This document shows, piece after piece, positions 34,719 through 45,229 of a stretch of DNA of 64,000 nucleotides (positions within the stretch are counted from its first letter, which is position 1; each line of letters starts with the position of its first letter). A program made the position numbers and the translations under genes. Source of the DNA: Streptococcus oralis (GTDB lineage: Bacteria; Bacillota; Bacilli; Lactobacillales; Streptococcaceae); assembly GCF_022749195.1 (NCBI RefSeq), contig NZ_CP094226.1:584001-648000 (forward strand). Reading direction: 5' to 3'. Below the pieces are notes generated by a model. The model saw nothing but the letters and a program-made list of their open reading frames with translations. It searched no databases and had not been told where the DNA came from.

Positions 34719-37700
34719 GAATGAAAAAGACAAAACAACAACTAGAAAAAATTACCAAATATTCGATTCGTAAGCTCACTGTTGGGGTAGGTCCTGTAGC
34801 TATCGGGGCCTTCCTTTTTGGTGCCAGTACCCTTTTAGTAGATAAGGTGCAAGCCAATGAAATTGGTGGTGTTCATAGTGTGCATTACCGCTATCTGGCG
34901 GAGCAGGAATTGACCGAGTCTGAAAAAGCCTTGATTCACCATGAGGTTCCTACAGAATTTCAAGATGAAGATATTATTTATGTAGTTTATCGCAAGAAGG
35001 AGACTAACAGTCAACAACTTCCATACACAGGAAGTAAGGAGCTTGCTTTGGCAGGTCTTGGATTGGCAACAGCCTCACTAGCGGTTCTATTAGTTTCCAA
35101 GAAACACCGTAGTAAAGTACTTGGTATTCTGTTAATTAGCTCTATCGGAGTCAGCAATTTTGTACCTTTTACTGCATTTGCATTTGAAAATAAAGAGTTA
35201 CTTTCGTATAACCAAACTATTTCTGCATCTACACATGAAGGTTTGGCTAAAGGTGTTATTCATATTGAAGGATATGAGTATGTTGGTTACTTTAAAGAAT
35301 CAAAATCTAGTACCAATACAAGCAGTAAAAAAGGTGAGTCGGTAGTTGAAGAGCCACAGTCAGAATATACAGGCAAGATTGAAACTAAAGGCACTCAGGA
35401 ACCAGGCAAAGAGGGAGAGTCCTTAGTTCAAGAGTCACAGTCAGAATATACAGGCAAGATTGAAGCTAAAGGCACTCAGGAACCAGGCAAAGAGGGAGAA
35501 TCCTTAGTTCAAGAACCACAGGCGGAATATACAGGCAAGATTGAAGCTAAAGGCACTCAGGAACCAGGCAAAGAGGGAGAGTCCTTAGTTCAAGAGCCAC
35601 AGTCAGAATATACAGGCAAGATTGAAGCTAAAGGTACTCAGGAGCCAGGCAAAGAGGGAGAATCCTTAGTTCAAGAACCACAGGCGGAATATACAGGCAA
35701 GATTGAAGCTAAAGGTACTCAGGAGCCAGGCAAAGAGGGAGAATCCTTAGTTCAAGAACCACAGGCGGAATATACAGGCAAGATTGAAGCTAAAGGTACT
35801 CAAGAGCCAGGTAAAGAAGGTGAGTCGGTAGTTCAAGAAAAGTTACCTGAATATAAAGTAACTGAGGGCGCGGTTACGAAAGAAACTACTACGGAGATTG
35901 ACTATAAGACAGAAATTATCGAAGATCCAACCAAATATACGGATGAAGAAACTGTCATCCAAGATGGAGAAAAGGGTAGTCAAATTACCAAAACGACTTA
36001 TAAGACTATTGAGGGTGTTGAGACTGACCAAGTTTTAAATACAGCTACAACTATCATCAAAGAACCGGTCACTAAAAAAATAAGTCGTGGTACGAAACCA
36101 ATTGAAGGAACTCTGGTAGAAGAAAGTCTTGAAAAGATTCCGTTTAAGGAAAAGGTTGAAGAAGATGATCAACTGAAAAAAGGTGAAAGAGTTACTGTCA
36201 AAGAAGGAAAAGACGGACAGAAAAAGGTTATAAAGACTTATAAGACAATTAAAGGACTGAAGACTGAAGAAGCACCGAAAGTTGTCGAACAGGTTTTGGA
36301 GTTAGATCAAGATCGTATCGTTAAATTAGGAACTAAAAACTTTGAAAAACCAATTTTAAGTTTGTCGCTTATCGATGTTAAAGATTTAAAACGAACATCT
36401 CAAATTCGTTACAATTTGGAAAACCCAAGTAAGGCAACTATAAAATCCATTACCCTAACTCTTAAAAAGGGTGATGAAATTGTCAAAACATTGACTATTT
36501 CGCCAGACAACTTAACAGCTAGTCTGACAGATTTGCAGTACTACAAGGATTATAAACTCGAAACCAAAATGGTTTATGACCGTGGTGAAGGTGATGAAGA
36601 AGAAGTTCTAAGGGAAGAACCACTAAGAATTGACCTCAAAAAAGTTGAAGTCAAAAATATTAAAGAAACAAGCTTAATAAGTGTTGATACTGATGGTGTT
36701 GAAACGGATAGTAGCTTCTTAACTTCTGTTCCAACTGATGTAAAACCATACTATCTAAAAATCGCTACACATGATAATAAGGTGACCCGTCTTGCTGTGG
36801 ATAAAATCGAAGAAGTTACTGTCGATGGAAAAACACTATACAAGGTCACTGCTAAAGCTCCTGATCTAGTTCAGCATACTAATGGTAATGAACTCAGTGA
36901 AGAATATGTTCATTATTTTGCCAAGCCAAAATCTCACGAAGAGAATGTCTACTACGATTTCAATGAATTGGTAAAAGCGATGCAAGCTAATCGTAAGGGG
37001 ACGTTTAAGCTTGGTGCAGATTTGAACGCAGCAAATGTTCCAACTCCAAATAAACAATATGTACCAGGTGTATTTAATGGTCATTTAACAAGTGTTGATG
37101 GAAAACAGTATACCATTCATAATATCGCTCGACCATTGTTTGAGCGTATTGAAAATGCTTCTGTGAAGAATATCAATCTTGGCAATGTGAATATTAATAT
37201 GCCTTGGGCAGAAAATATTGCACCCGTTGCAAGAATTGTTAAAAATGCTGTAATCGAAAATGTCAAAGTTACAGGCCATATTATTGCGAAAAATGATATT
37301 GCTGGTGTGGTTAATAAATTAGATGGTGAGGGCGCTAAAGTTAATAATGTTGCTTTCATTGGTAAAATTGATGGTGTTGGGGATAAAGGATGGAATCTTG
37401 CTGGTATTGTGGGTGAGATTTGGAAAGGCCATGCGAATAAAACATATGTAGAAGCTGATATTACAGCAACTAAGGCTCGGGTTGCTGGTCTTGCGTCTAC
37501 TGTTGACAATAGTTCGGACCCTAATGGCATCGGTAAATATGGGACTGTACGAAATTCAGTCGCTAAAGGAACAATTAAAGTTAAATCACCTGTAGATGTT
37601 GGAGGTTTCATCAGTAAGAACTGGGTATGGGGCAAACTTGAAAATAATGTTTCAATGATGAAAGTTGAGAACGGTGAAGAATTCTATGGTTCCGGTGATA

Positions 37701-40423
37701 TTGATTACGATGGGGGATACTTCACGAATAATGCTCTTGAAAGAAACTTTGTTGTAAAAGATGTTAGTGCAGGTAAACATTCGTTCAAATATTCTCGTTC
37801 ACATAGAATTAGAGAAATTAGTCTCGAAGAAGCTAATACCAAGATTGATGCAATGGGAATCACTGCTGATAAGTTTGAAATTAAACCTCTAATTGAGGAC
37901 ACTCTCAACAATACAAAATCATTAGATGAGACCTATAAAGATACTCAAGATTACAGAATTGACCGTGAACTTGCTTATCGCAATATCGAAAAATTACAAC
38001 CTTTCTATAATAAAGAGTGGATTGTCAATCAGGCCAATAAATTGGGAGCTAGTTCAAACTTGGTTACGAAAGAAGTTCTTTCTGTTATAGGTTTGAAAAA
38101 TGGACAGTTTGTAACAGATTTATCTGATATTGATAAGATTTTGATTCACTATGCTGACGGAACGAAAGAAGAATTACTTGTTGTTGCTAAAGATAGCTCT
38201 AAAGTGAAACAAGTTAAAGAGTATAGTATTGTAGAACTAGGTGAAATAGTTTATACTCCAAATATCGTTGATAAGGATAGAAGTGATTTAATCCAATCAA
38301 TTCTAGAAAAATTAAGTCCAGTTGAGTTACAGTCTGATACCATTTATAAACATTTAAATAGACTTGGTGACGGAAAAGTAAATGCCATTAAGAATCTTTA
38401 TCTGGAAGAGAGTTTCAAGTTCGTAAAAGAGAATCTTGGTAAATTTATTACGAAACTTGTTCACAACCAAGATCATCAGCTAAATACTGATGAAGCTGCA
38501 AAACGTGCTTTGATTAAGAAAATAGATGATAATAAGGCTGCTCTACTTCTTGGTTTGTCCTATCTCAATCGATACTATGGAATTAAATTTGAAGATTTTA
38601 ACATCAAAGAGATTATGTTATTCAAACCAGATTTCTATGGTAAAAATGTTGATGTCCTAGATAGGATTATCAATATCGGTTCTAAGGAAAATAATATAAA
38701 AGGTGATCGCACTCACGATGCCTACCGTGAAGTAATTTCAGGTTCAACAGGTAAGGGTAATCTTCATGAGTTTTTAAAATACAATATGGAACTCTTTACA
38801 AGTGATAGAGATCTGAATGATTGGTTCATAAAATCAACTAAAGATAATGTTTACATCGTTGAACCTAAAACAACGAATCCTGAGTTTGCTGGTAAGAAAC
38901 ATAGAGCATACGAAGGATTAAATAATGATATGCATGGTAAAATGATCTTGCCACTTTTGAACTTAAAAGATGCCCATATGATCTTGATTTCAACATACAA
39001 TACCATGGCTTATAGTTCTTTTGAGAAATATGGTAAGAATACTGATGCAGAAAGAAATGCCTTTAAGGCTGAAATTGATAAAGTTGCTAAGGAACAACAA
39101 AATTATCTGGATTTCTGGTCTCGTTTGTCTTTAGATAAAGTACGTAACCAATTATTAAAGAGTAACAATATGGTCCCAACTCCTGTTCGAGATAACCAGA
39201 ACTACAAAGGAATCAGTACGGATCGTTATGGTCATACTAACAAAGGTAAAGATGTTGCACCAGTACGTGAAGTATTTGGACCAACTGGTACCTATCATGA
39301 TACGAACTGGAATATGGGAGCTGTAGCTCGAGTTTATGCTAATCCATATAAAGATGATTCAGTCTTCTTTATGGTAACGGATATGATTAGTGATTTTGGA
39401 GTATCTGCCTTCACGCACGAAACAACTCACGTTAATGATCGTATGGTTTATCTAGGCGGTTCAAGACATCGTGAAGGAACAGATCTTGAAGCATTTGCTC
39501 AAGGAATGCTACAAACTCCTTCAGTATCGAATCCAAACGGGGAATATAAAGCTTTAGGTATCAATATGGCCTATGAACGTTTGAATGATGGAAATCAGTG
39601 GTATAATACGAATCCAAATGATCTTAAGTCTAGAGATGAGATTGATCGTTATATGAAAGGGTACAATGATACGCTCATGCTCCTAGATTACCTGGAAGGA
39701 GAAGCTGTCCTCAATAAAGCTAGTCAAGAATTAAATAATGCTTGGTTCAAGAAGGTAGATAGACAATACAGGGGGAATAACACTAAGAATCAATTTGATA
39801 AGGTTCGACCTTTAAGCGATGAAGAGAAAGCTATTCCTTTACATACAGTAGATGACTTGGTAACCAATAATTTCATGACGAACCGTGGTCCGGGTAATAG
39901 AGTTTATAATCCTTCCGATTTTGATTCTGCTTATGTTACTGTTCCTATGATGACTGGTATCTATGGTGGAAATACAAGCGAGGGCGCTCCTGGAGCGATG
40001 TCCTTTAAGCACAACACCTTTAGAATTTGGGGTTACTATGGTTATGAAAAAGGTTTCCTAGGGTATGCATCAAATAAATATAAGGATGAATCTAGAAAAG
40101 AAGGTAAATCCACTCTAGGTGATGATTATATTATTAAGAAACTGTCTGATAATAAATTTAGTACTTTGGAAGATTGGAAGAAAGCATATTTCAATGAAGT
40201 TGTAACAAAAGCGAAAAATGGAATTCAGTCAGTTGAAATCGACGGCACAACCTATAATTCTTACGAAGATTTAAAACAAGCGTTTTCTGCTGCTGTTGAA
40301 AGAGATAGAATCAGTTTGAAGAACGGCTCTGTTAAGTTTGATAATACAATTACACTAAAAGAAAAACTATTCAAGAAACTTTTACAACAGACGGATAGCT
40401 TTAAAACTTCTATCTTTAAGTAA
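34715..40423 (+). CDS. zmpB: ZmpB-type surface zinc metalloprotease (M26)
   Basis: This 1902-residue protein starts with a YSIRK signal region (residues 16-20). An N-terminal LPYTG sortase motif lies at 102-106, with hydrophobic stretches on both sides, the peculiar layout of streptococcal M26 proteases. Six 27-residue repeats follow (about 206-367), then G5-like beta-rich modules (about 370-530) and the protease domain. The zinc site is H1568-E-T-T-H1572 with E1592 exactly 20 residues on, matching the M26 pattern. M26 enzymes cleave host glycoproteins or IgA1; gene order beside TCS09 favours ZmpB over the IgA1 protease. An in-frame ATG two codons later (MKKTKQ) is an alternative start. No frameshift is seen. 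Confidence 0.93.
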   Translation: MRMKKTKQQLEKITKYSIRKLTVGVGPVAIGAFLFGASTLLVDKVQANEIGGVHSVHYRYLAEQELTESEKALIHHEVPTEFQDEDIIYVVYRKKETNSQQLPYTGSKELALAGLGLATASLAVLLVSKKHRSKVLGILLISSIGVSNFVPFTAFAFENKELLSYNQTISASTHEGLAKGVIHIEGYEYVGYFKESKSSTNTSSKKGESVVEEPQSEYTGKIETKGTQEPGKEGESLVQESQSEYTGKIEAKGTQEPGKEGESLVQEPQAEYTGKIEAKGTQEPGKEGESLVQEPQSEYTGKIEAKGTQEPGKEGESLVQEPQAEYTGKIEAKGTQEPGKEGESLVQEPQAEYTGKIEAKGTQEPGKEGESVVQEKLPEYKVTEGAVTKETTTEIDYKTEIIEDPTKYTDEETVIQDGEKGSQITKTTYKTIEGVETDQVLNTATTIIKEPVTKKISRGTKPIEGTLVEESLEKIPFKEKVEEDDQLKKGERVTVKEGKDGQKKVIKTYKTIKGLKTEEAPKVVEQVLELDQDRIVKLGTKNFEKPILSLSLIDVKDLKRTSQIRYNLENPSKATIKSITLTLKKGDEIVKTLTISPDNLTASLTDLQYYKDYKLETKMVYDRGEGDEEEVLREEPLRIDLKKVEVKNIKETSLISVDTDGVETDSSFLTSVPTDVKPYYLKIATHDNKVTRLAVDKIEEVTVDGKTLYKVTAKAPDLVQHTNGNELSEEYVHYFAKPKSHEENVYYDFNELVKAMQANRKGTFKLGADLNAANVPTPNKQYVPGVFNGHLTSVDGKQYTIHNIARPLFERIENASVKNINLGNVNINMPWAENIAPVARIVKNAVIENVKVTGHIIAKNDIAGVVNKLDGEGAKVNNVAFIGKIDGVGDKGWNLAGIVGEIWKGHANKTYVEADITATKARVAGLASTVDNSSDPNGIGKYGTVRNSVAKGTIKVKSPVDVGGFISKNWVWGKLENNVSMMKVENGEEFYGSGDIDYDGGYFTNNALERNFVVKDVSAGKHSFKYSRSHRIREISLEEANTKIDAMGITADKFEIKPLIEDTLNNTKSLDETYKDTQDYRIDRELAYRNIEKLQPFYNKEWIVNQANKLGASSNLVTKEVLSVIGLKNGQFVTDLSDIDKILIHYADGTKEELLVVAKDSSKVKQVKEYSIVELGEIVYTPNIVDKDRSDLIQSILEKLSPVELQSDTIYKHLNRLGDGKVNAIKNLYLEESFKFVKENLGKFITKLVHNQDHQLNTDEAAKRALIKKIDDNKAALLLGLSYLNRYYGIKFEDFNIKEIMLFKPDFYGKNVDVLDRIINIGSKENNIKGDRTHDAYREVISGSTGKGNLHEFLKYNMELFTSDRDLNDWFIKSTKDNVYIVEPKTTNPEFAGKKHRAYEGLNNDMHGKMILPLLNLKDAHMILISTYNTMAYSSFEKYGKNTDAERNAFKAEIDKVAKEQQNYLDFWSRLSLDKVRNQLLKSNNMVPTPVRDNQNYKGISTDRYGHTNKGKDVAPVREVFGPTGTYHDTNWNMGAVARVYANPYKDDSVFFMVTDMISDFGVSAFTHETTHVNDRMVYLGGSRHREGTDLEAFAQGMLQTPSVSNPNGEYKALGINMAYERLNDGNQWYNTNPNDLKSRDEIDRYMKGYNDTLMLLDYLEGEAVLNKASQELNNAWFKKVDRQYRGNNTKNQFDKVRPLSDEEKAIPLHTVDDLVTNNFMTNRGPGNRVYNPSDFDSAYVTVPMMTGIYGGNTSEGAPGAMSFKHNTFRIWGYYGYEKGFLGYASNKYKDESRKEGKSTLGDDYIIKKLSDNKFSTLEDWKKAYFNEVVTKAKNGIQSVEIDGTTYNSYEDLKQAFSAAVERDRISLKNGSVKFDNTITLKEKLFKKLLQQTDSFKTSIFK
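35330..35815 (+). repeat. Six 81-bp in-frame repeats in zmpB
   Basis: Each unit encodes 27 residues of the type EGES(L/V)VQEPQ(A/S)EYTGKI + [10 protein letters not shown]. Units two to six are almost identical at DNA level; the first is slightly diverged and a degenerate seventh starts at 35816. Likely a flexible wall-spanning stalk whose length can vary by recombination. Confidence 0.95.
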
Positions 40424-40459
40424 TCTTTTTTAGACAAATAGGCTGAGTGATATATAGAG

Positions 40460-40492
40460 AATGGAGAGGACAAAATGTCCTCTCCATTTTTT
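40460..40492 (+). terminator. Terminator after zmpB
   Basis: Perfect 13-bp stem AATGGAGAGGACA / TGTCCTCTCCATT with an AAA loop and seven Ts. Confidence 0.92.
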
Positions 40493-40593
40493 TGAATTCA
40501 AGAAGCTACTTTTTCAGAATAATGCTAAGTTTTTACAAATAAAAGTAACTTCCACAACTTGCAAAAAGAGCTTAAAAATTATAGAATGAGTGG

Positions 40594-40638
40594 TATAATG
40601 CTTTATAATTATATATAAAAATCTATATATTTTTATAT
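40594..40638 (+). promoter_or_regulatory. Promoter -10 and AT-only inverted repeat in LPXTG gene leader
   Basis: TGG-TATAAT (-10 at 40594-40599) starts the leader of the repeat protein. A perfect 10-bp inverted repeat, ATATAAAAAT / ATTTTTATAT around CTATAT (40613-40638), lies in the leader. All pairs are A-T, so the RNA hairpin would be weak; a DNA-binding site is as likely. Confidence 0.5.
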
Positions 40639-40664
40639 TGATAGTGGTAGTTAAAGGAGTATTG

Positions 40665-43600
40665 ATGAAAAAAGAGATTATTAATAAAAACCTTAAAAAA
40701 CAGGATAAAGAAAAGGTTATGCGCTTTTCAATTCGAAAATATAGTTTTGGTGCTGCAAGTGTGGCAGTTGCAACACTATTAATGTTTTTAGGAAATGGTG
40801 CTGTTTCTGCTGATCAATTGAAAATTTCTGAAGAGTCAGCTAATAAGGTTGAACTAATGCAAGATGATGAAAAGATCAGTACTGATCAGAGTAACGCGAA
40901 GGATAGTCAACCTGAATTAGATAAAAGTTTACTTGCAAACTATATTTTAGAAGTTGAAACAAACATTACTAGTGGTGTATATTCAACAAAAACAGAAGAA
41001 AGCTTAGCTAATTTATCAACTGAATTAGCTTCAGCAAAAGCTAGTTTAAACAGTGCACTAAACCAAGAAGAATTGAATAGAGCCTACCAAAAATTAGTGA
41101 CTGCAGTGAACTCTAAGCTGAGAAATAAAGTAGTTGAAAAAAAAGAAATTTCAGAAGATACCACGAATAGACAAGATACTGTGACTCAAAAAACAGAGAA
41201 CGTGGAAAAAGAAACTGAAAATTCGGAGAAAAATACAGAGCCTAGTCAGGATGACAAAACGGAGTCAACTGTTCTTCGTAAGAGTAGCTCAGTGGATAGT
41301 AATACTGGATTCCGAGCAGCTGTAAATGAAGATCCTAAAGTAGATTTTACCTTTTCGATTCCATCAGAGAAGAAAATTTACATCTATAATGAAGAGAACT
41401 TCACATTAGAAATCCCAGTATACTCTGAAAGTGGAAAAATCCGCTATGCAACAATAAAAAAGGGTTCTAGACAGAAGTTTAATAATGTTCCAGATACGGA
41501 AAATGATCTTGATATTGAATATGGATTTACTGCTACCGTAATAAACCGAGCAGAAAACCCAACTTTAACAACACCTGCTACAAAGAAAAATCCAGCTAAA
41601 ATTGTCATTAAAGGGCGTCCCAATGATGTGTTGAAAAATAATAGCGGTTATACCAAACGAGAAGATCAAAACTTGAATATTGGAACTCGTTATTTACAGG
41701 TAGTTGATGATAAAGGTAGAGAAAATCTGAAAAAAGGGCAAGACATGTCTGATCCCGCTTATTTCTATCTTGTATTGAAATCTCAGTCAAAGAAGTACGC
41801 TTTGCGAGCTCAGCCTGCAGATGAATTGATAACAGTAAGTAGCCTAACAAATCCAACTGCTGAAGATAGAGAGAAAATCAAGAATGGTATTCAGATAGAA
41901 TATTCAACAGCTAATGAAGATGCGAGATTAGTGAATAAACGTGGAACTTTAGTAGAGAATCCTGATGAAATCATTCAATCAATTGATGTTGTAGGAAATA
42001 ACATTGTGGTAACCTTTACTGATGGATCTACAAGAACAAGACCTGTAGGGGAGGTTTTGAGGGAGAATATACCCCCAACTGTACAAGTACCATATTCTAA
42101 CGAGCAAAATAGGACTATCTATGTATACTCTAGTGAAGAAACTGATTTAACCTTTACTGCTAAAGATGAATCTAAAATTAAAGATATGAAACTTCGAGGT
42201 GCTGGTGATTCCACCGAAGGTAATCTAGATGCCTATGGTTATACAGTTGGGAAAATCACTGAAAGTGCCCTAACGAGTGGAGAAGGCTCTGTTTCAGATG
42301 ATAAGAAAAGCGCTAGTATTAAAATGACTGGGATTACTAATGCAAAACCTGGTCAAAAATGGACAAGTATCATTGTAGCGAATGATTATAATAACGGAGA
42401 GAGTGCACCATACAACGGTAGGATTGAGGAAACTACAAATGTAGCAGAGCGTCAAAAAACAGCAGGATATGTGGAGTTTGTGGTTAAAAATCAAACTTCA
42501 AAATATGACATACAGGCTCCTGAAAGTAAGGTAAGTGTAGTAGATCCTAATAACATTACAACTGAAGAATTTGAAAAAATAAAAGAAAAAGTAAAAATTG
42601 AATACTCTCAAACTAACGATGATGCAAATCTGATTAGTAAGAGTGGAAAAATAGTTGAAAATCAAGAAGCGCGAATCGATACTATTGCCAAAGATTCAAA
42701 TGGGAATCTAGTTGTAACTTATAAAGATGGTTCAATTGATACAAGATCTTTATCAGAATTCATAACTTTAAACAAACAGTCTGCCATCGATGCTATTAAT
42801 GACGCTGCAGAAAGCAAGATTGTAGAAATTAATTCAAATCTACTTGCAACTGCTGAAGAGAAGGCAGAAGCAATTGCAAAGGTGAACGCTGATAAAGAAA
42901 AAGCTTTAACAGCAATTGGTGATGTGAATATTACAACAAAAGAGGCATTAGATTTTGCAAAAGGAGAAGGGCTTTTAGCAATCAGTAAGGACAATCCTAT
43001 AACAATAAAGAAAGATGCCGCAAAAGCAGCTATCGATGACGCCCTGAAAACTAAGGAAGCAGCTATTGATTCACGCACCGATTTGACGGACGAGGAGAAA
43101 GCTGTTGCGAAAGCAGATGCCAAGGCGAAAGCTGATGAGGCTAAGAAGAACATTGACGCTGCGACCACAAATGCTACAGTAGAGAGTGCTAAAACAAGTG
43201 GAATTATTGATATAGAAAGTGTAAATCCTCAAGCAGGTCAGAAAAAAAATGAAGCCAAAACTTCTATTGAGCAGGCCCTTAAAGCTAAGGAAGCAGCCAT
43301 TGATTCACGTACTGATTTGACGGATGAAGAGAAAGCTGTTGCGAAAGCAGATGCCAAAGCGAAAGCAGATGAAGCTAAGAAGAACATTGACGCTGCGACC
43401 ACAAATGCAGAAGTCGACCAGGATAAAACTGCTGGAACTACTGAAGTTAACGGAGTCAACCCAACTGCGCAAAGTAAGCCAGCAGCCAAGCAAGCAATCG
43501 ATGATGCCCTGAAAGCCAAGGAAACAGAAATTGATTCACGCACCGATTTGACGGACGAGGAGAAAGCTGTTGCGAAGACAGATGCCAAGGCGAAAGCAGA

Positions 43601-45023
43601 TGAGGCTAAGAAGAATATTGACGTTGCGACCACAAATGCAGAAGTTGATCAAGCTAAGTCAACTGGAACAACTGAAGTAACTTCAATTAATCCGCAAGCA
43701 GTAGCGAAGCCAGCAGCTAAGCAAGCGATTGATGACGCCCTTAAAGATAAGGAAGCAGCCATTGATTCACGTACCGATTTGACGGATGAAGAGAAAGCTG
43801 CAGCGAAGGCTGATGCCAAGGCTAAGGCCGATGAGGCTAAGAAGAACATCGACGCTGCGACCACAGATGCAGAAGTTGATCAAGCTAAGTCAACTGGAAT
43901 AACTGAGGTCAACTCAGTCAACCCAACTGCGCAAAGCAAGCCTGCAGCCAAGCAAGCGATCGATGATGCGCTGAAAGCTAAGGAAACAGAAATTGATTCA
44001 CGTACTGATTTGACGGATGAGGAGAAAGCTGTTGCGAAGGCAGATGCCAAGGCGAAAGCAGATACAGCGAAACAAGCAATTGATACAGCGACAACAACTG
44101 CAGAAGTCGACCAGGCTAAGTCAACTGGGACAACTGAAGTTAACGGAGTCAACCCAACTGCGCAAAGTAAGCCAGCAGCCAAGCAAGCGATCGATGATGC
44201 GCTGAAAGCTAAGGAAACAGAAATTGATTCACGTACCGATTTGACGGATGAAGAGAAAGCTGCAGCGAAAGCAGATGCCAAAGCTAAGGCCGATGAAGCT
44301 AAGAAGAACATCGACACTTCGACGACAGATGAAGCAGTATCGCAAGCCAAGACTGCTGGAACAACTGAGGTCAACTCAGTAAACCCAACCGCGCAAAGTA
44401 AGCCAGCAGCCAAGCAAGCGATTGATGATGCTCTGAAAGCCAAGGAAGCAGCCATTGATTCACGTACTGATTTGACGGATGAAGAGAAAGCTGTTGCGAA
44501 AGCAGATGCCAAAGCGAAAGCAGATGAAGCTAAGAAGAACATTGACGCTGCGACCACAAATGCAGAAGTCGACCAGGATAAAAGTGCTGGAACTACTGAA
44601 GTTAACGGAGTCAACCCAGCTGCGCAAAGCAAGCCTGCAGCCAAGCAAGCGATTGATGATGCGCTGAAAGCCAAGGAAGCAACCATTGATTCACGTACTG
44701 ATTTGACGGATGAAGAGAAAGCTGTTGCGAAAGCAGATGCCAAGGCGAAAGCTGATGAAGCTAAGAAGAACATCGATAATGCAACAACAGATGAAGCAGT
44801 ATCGCAAGCCAAAACTGCTGGAACAACTGAGGTCAACTCAGTAAACCCAACCGCTCAAAGAAAACCGGAAGCCAAGAAAGCAGTAGAAGATACCCTGAAG
44901 ACTAAAAAACTTCCGAATACAGGAACAGCAGAATCGCTAAGTACAATGGTAGCAGCAGCAACTAGCGCTATTCTGGGGTTAGCTCTTCTAAGTCATCGTC
45001 GAAAAGAAGATGATGAAGTCTAA
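40665..45023 (+). CDS. LPXTG cell-wall anchored surface protein with DUF1542-like repeats
   Basis: A 1452-residue surface protein. The signal contains FSIRKYSFGAASVAVATLL (YSIRK type, about 22-40), which directs secretion at the septum. A helical, Lys/Glu-rich segment follows to about 220. Next comes a beta-rich region with an internal duplication of about 95 residues (about 375-470 and 605-700), one diverged and eight near-identical 77-residue helical repeats (about 783-1399), and then LPNTG (1416-1420) with a hydrophobic helix and RRKEDDEV tail. The repeats resemble DUF1542, found in large staphylococcal and streptococcal adhesins. The ATG at 40665 has AAAGGAG. Probably an adhesin or stalk protein; ligand unknown. 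It lies between zmpB and pabB. Confidence 0.9.
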   Translation: MKKEIINKNLKKQDKEKVMRFSIRKYSFGAASVAVATLLMFLGNGAVSADQLKISEESANKVELMQDDEKISTDQSNAKDSQPELDKSLLANYILEVETNITSGVYSTKTEESLANLSTELASAKASLNSALNQEELNRAYQKLVTAVNSKLRNKVVEKKEISEDTTNRQDTVTQKTENVEKETENSEKNTEPSQDDKTESTVLRKSSSVDSNTGFRAAVNEDPKVDFTFSIPSEKKIYIYNEENFTLEIPVYSESGKIRYATIKKGSRQKFNNVPDTENDLDIEYGFTATVINRAENPTLTTPATKKNPAKIVIKGRPNDVLKNNSGYTKREDQNLNIGTRYLQVVDDKGRENLKKGQDMSDPAYFYLVLKSQSKKYALRAQPADELITVSSLTNPTAEDREKIKNGIQIEYSTANEDARLVNKRGTLVENPDEIIQSIDVVGNNIVVTFTDGSTRTRPVGEVLRENIPPTVQVPYSNEQNRTIYVYSSEETDLTFTAKDESKIKDMKLRGAGDSTEGNLDAYGYTVGKITESALTSGEGSVSDDKKSASIKMTGITNAKPGQKWTSIIVANDYNNGESAPYNGRIEETTNVAERQKTAGYVEFVVKNQTSKYDIQAPESKVSVVDPNNITTEEFEKIKEKVKIEYSQTNDDANLISKSGKIVENQEARIDTIAKDSNGNLVVTYKDGSIDTRSLSEFITLNKQSAIDAINDAAESKIVEINSNLLATAEEKAEAIAKVNADKEKALTAIGDVNITTKEALDFAKGEGLLAISKDNPITIKKDAAKAAIDDALKTKEAAIDSRTDLTDEEKAVAKADAKAKADEAKKNIDAATTNATVESAKTSGIIDIESVNPQAGQKKNEAKTSIEQALKAKEAAIDSRTDLTDEEKAVAKADAKAKADEAKKNIDAATTNAEVDQDKTAGTTEVNGVNPTAQSKPAAKQAIDDALKAKETEIDSRTDLTDEEKAVAKTDAKAKADEAKKNIDVATTNAEVDQAKSTGTTEVTSINPQAVAKPAAKQAIDDALKDKEAAIDSRTDLTDEEKAAAKADAKAKADEAKKNIDAATTDAEVDQAKSTGITEVNSVNPTAQSKPAAKQAIDDALKAKETEIDSRTDLTDEEKAVAKADAKAKADTAKQAIDTATTTAEVDQAKSTGTTEVNGVNPTAQSKPAAKQAIDDALKAKETEIDSRTDLTDEEKAAAKADAKAKADEAKKNIDTSTTDEAVSQAKTAGTTEVNSVNPTAQSKPAAKQAIDDALKAKEAAIDSRTDLTDEEKAVAKADAKAKADEAKKNIDAATTNAEVDQDKSAGTTEVNGVNPAAQSKPAAKQAIDDALKAKEATIDSRTDLTDEEKAVAKADAKAKADEAKKNIDNATTDEAVSQAKTAGTTEVNSVNPTAQRKPEAKKAVEDTLKTKKLPNTGTAESLSTMVAAATSAILGLALLSHRRKEDDEV
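43011..44861 (+). repeat. Eight tandem ~231-bp repeats in the LPXTG gene
   Basis: Each unit codes for 77 residues beginning KPAAKQAIDDALKAKE and containing DSRTDLTDEEKA and ADAKAKADEAKKNID. One extra codon separates units one and two. Central and late units are nearly identical, and their differences (AAID/TEID, NAEVDQ/DEAVSQ) are shuffled between copies, a mark of recombination among repeats. Confidence 0.95.
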
Positions 45024-45092
45024 TTAGGATTTAATAGCTATATTCGTAAATTGACTTTTTCTTCTAGTGAACTAGCAAGTAATATTTAGCAA

Positions 45093-45132
45093 AAATTTCT
45101 CCTAGTGGTAATAACTACTAGGAGAAATTTTA
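45093..45132 (+). terminator. Terminator after the LPXTG gene
   Basis: Perfect 14-bp stem AAATTTCTCCTAGT / ACTAGGAGAAATTT with a 10-nt loop, followed by TATATT. Confidence 0.85.
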
Positions 45133-45214
45133 TATTAAGCAACTACATAGAGTTAAAATTCATCAAAAGGAAGTTATATTGATTAGTTTTGTAGCTGAGG
45201 GTTTATTTCTTTTG

Positions 45215-45223
45215 TGCTATACT
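45215..45223 (+). promoter_or_regulatory. pabB extended -10, predicting a leaderless mRNA
   Basis: TGC followed by TATACT (45218-45223), then 6 nt to the ATG at 45230. No ribosome-binding site fits between them and transcription should begin at or beside the start codon. Confidence 0.6.
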
Positions 45224-45229
45224 TAAGAT

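Noticed and set aside
34715..40423. IgA1 protease (iga) instead of zmpB
   Set aside because: Both share the M26 layout, so sequence motifs alone do not separate them for me; the position next to the two-component pair and UPF0340 gene and before pabB fits zmpB. Left as the main alternative.
43880..44836. A 318-codon open frame on the minus strand inside the LPXTG gene repeats
   Set aside because: It is the mirror of the 231-bp repeats; biased sense codons keep the antisense frame open. Its translation is a monotonous Ala/Ser/Val repeat, there is no ribosome-binding site, and the plus strand is a complete YSIRK-LPXTG protein. The same applies to the minus-strand frames at 42719-43168, 43238-43633 and 43649-43864.
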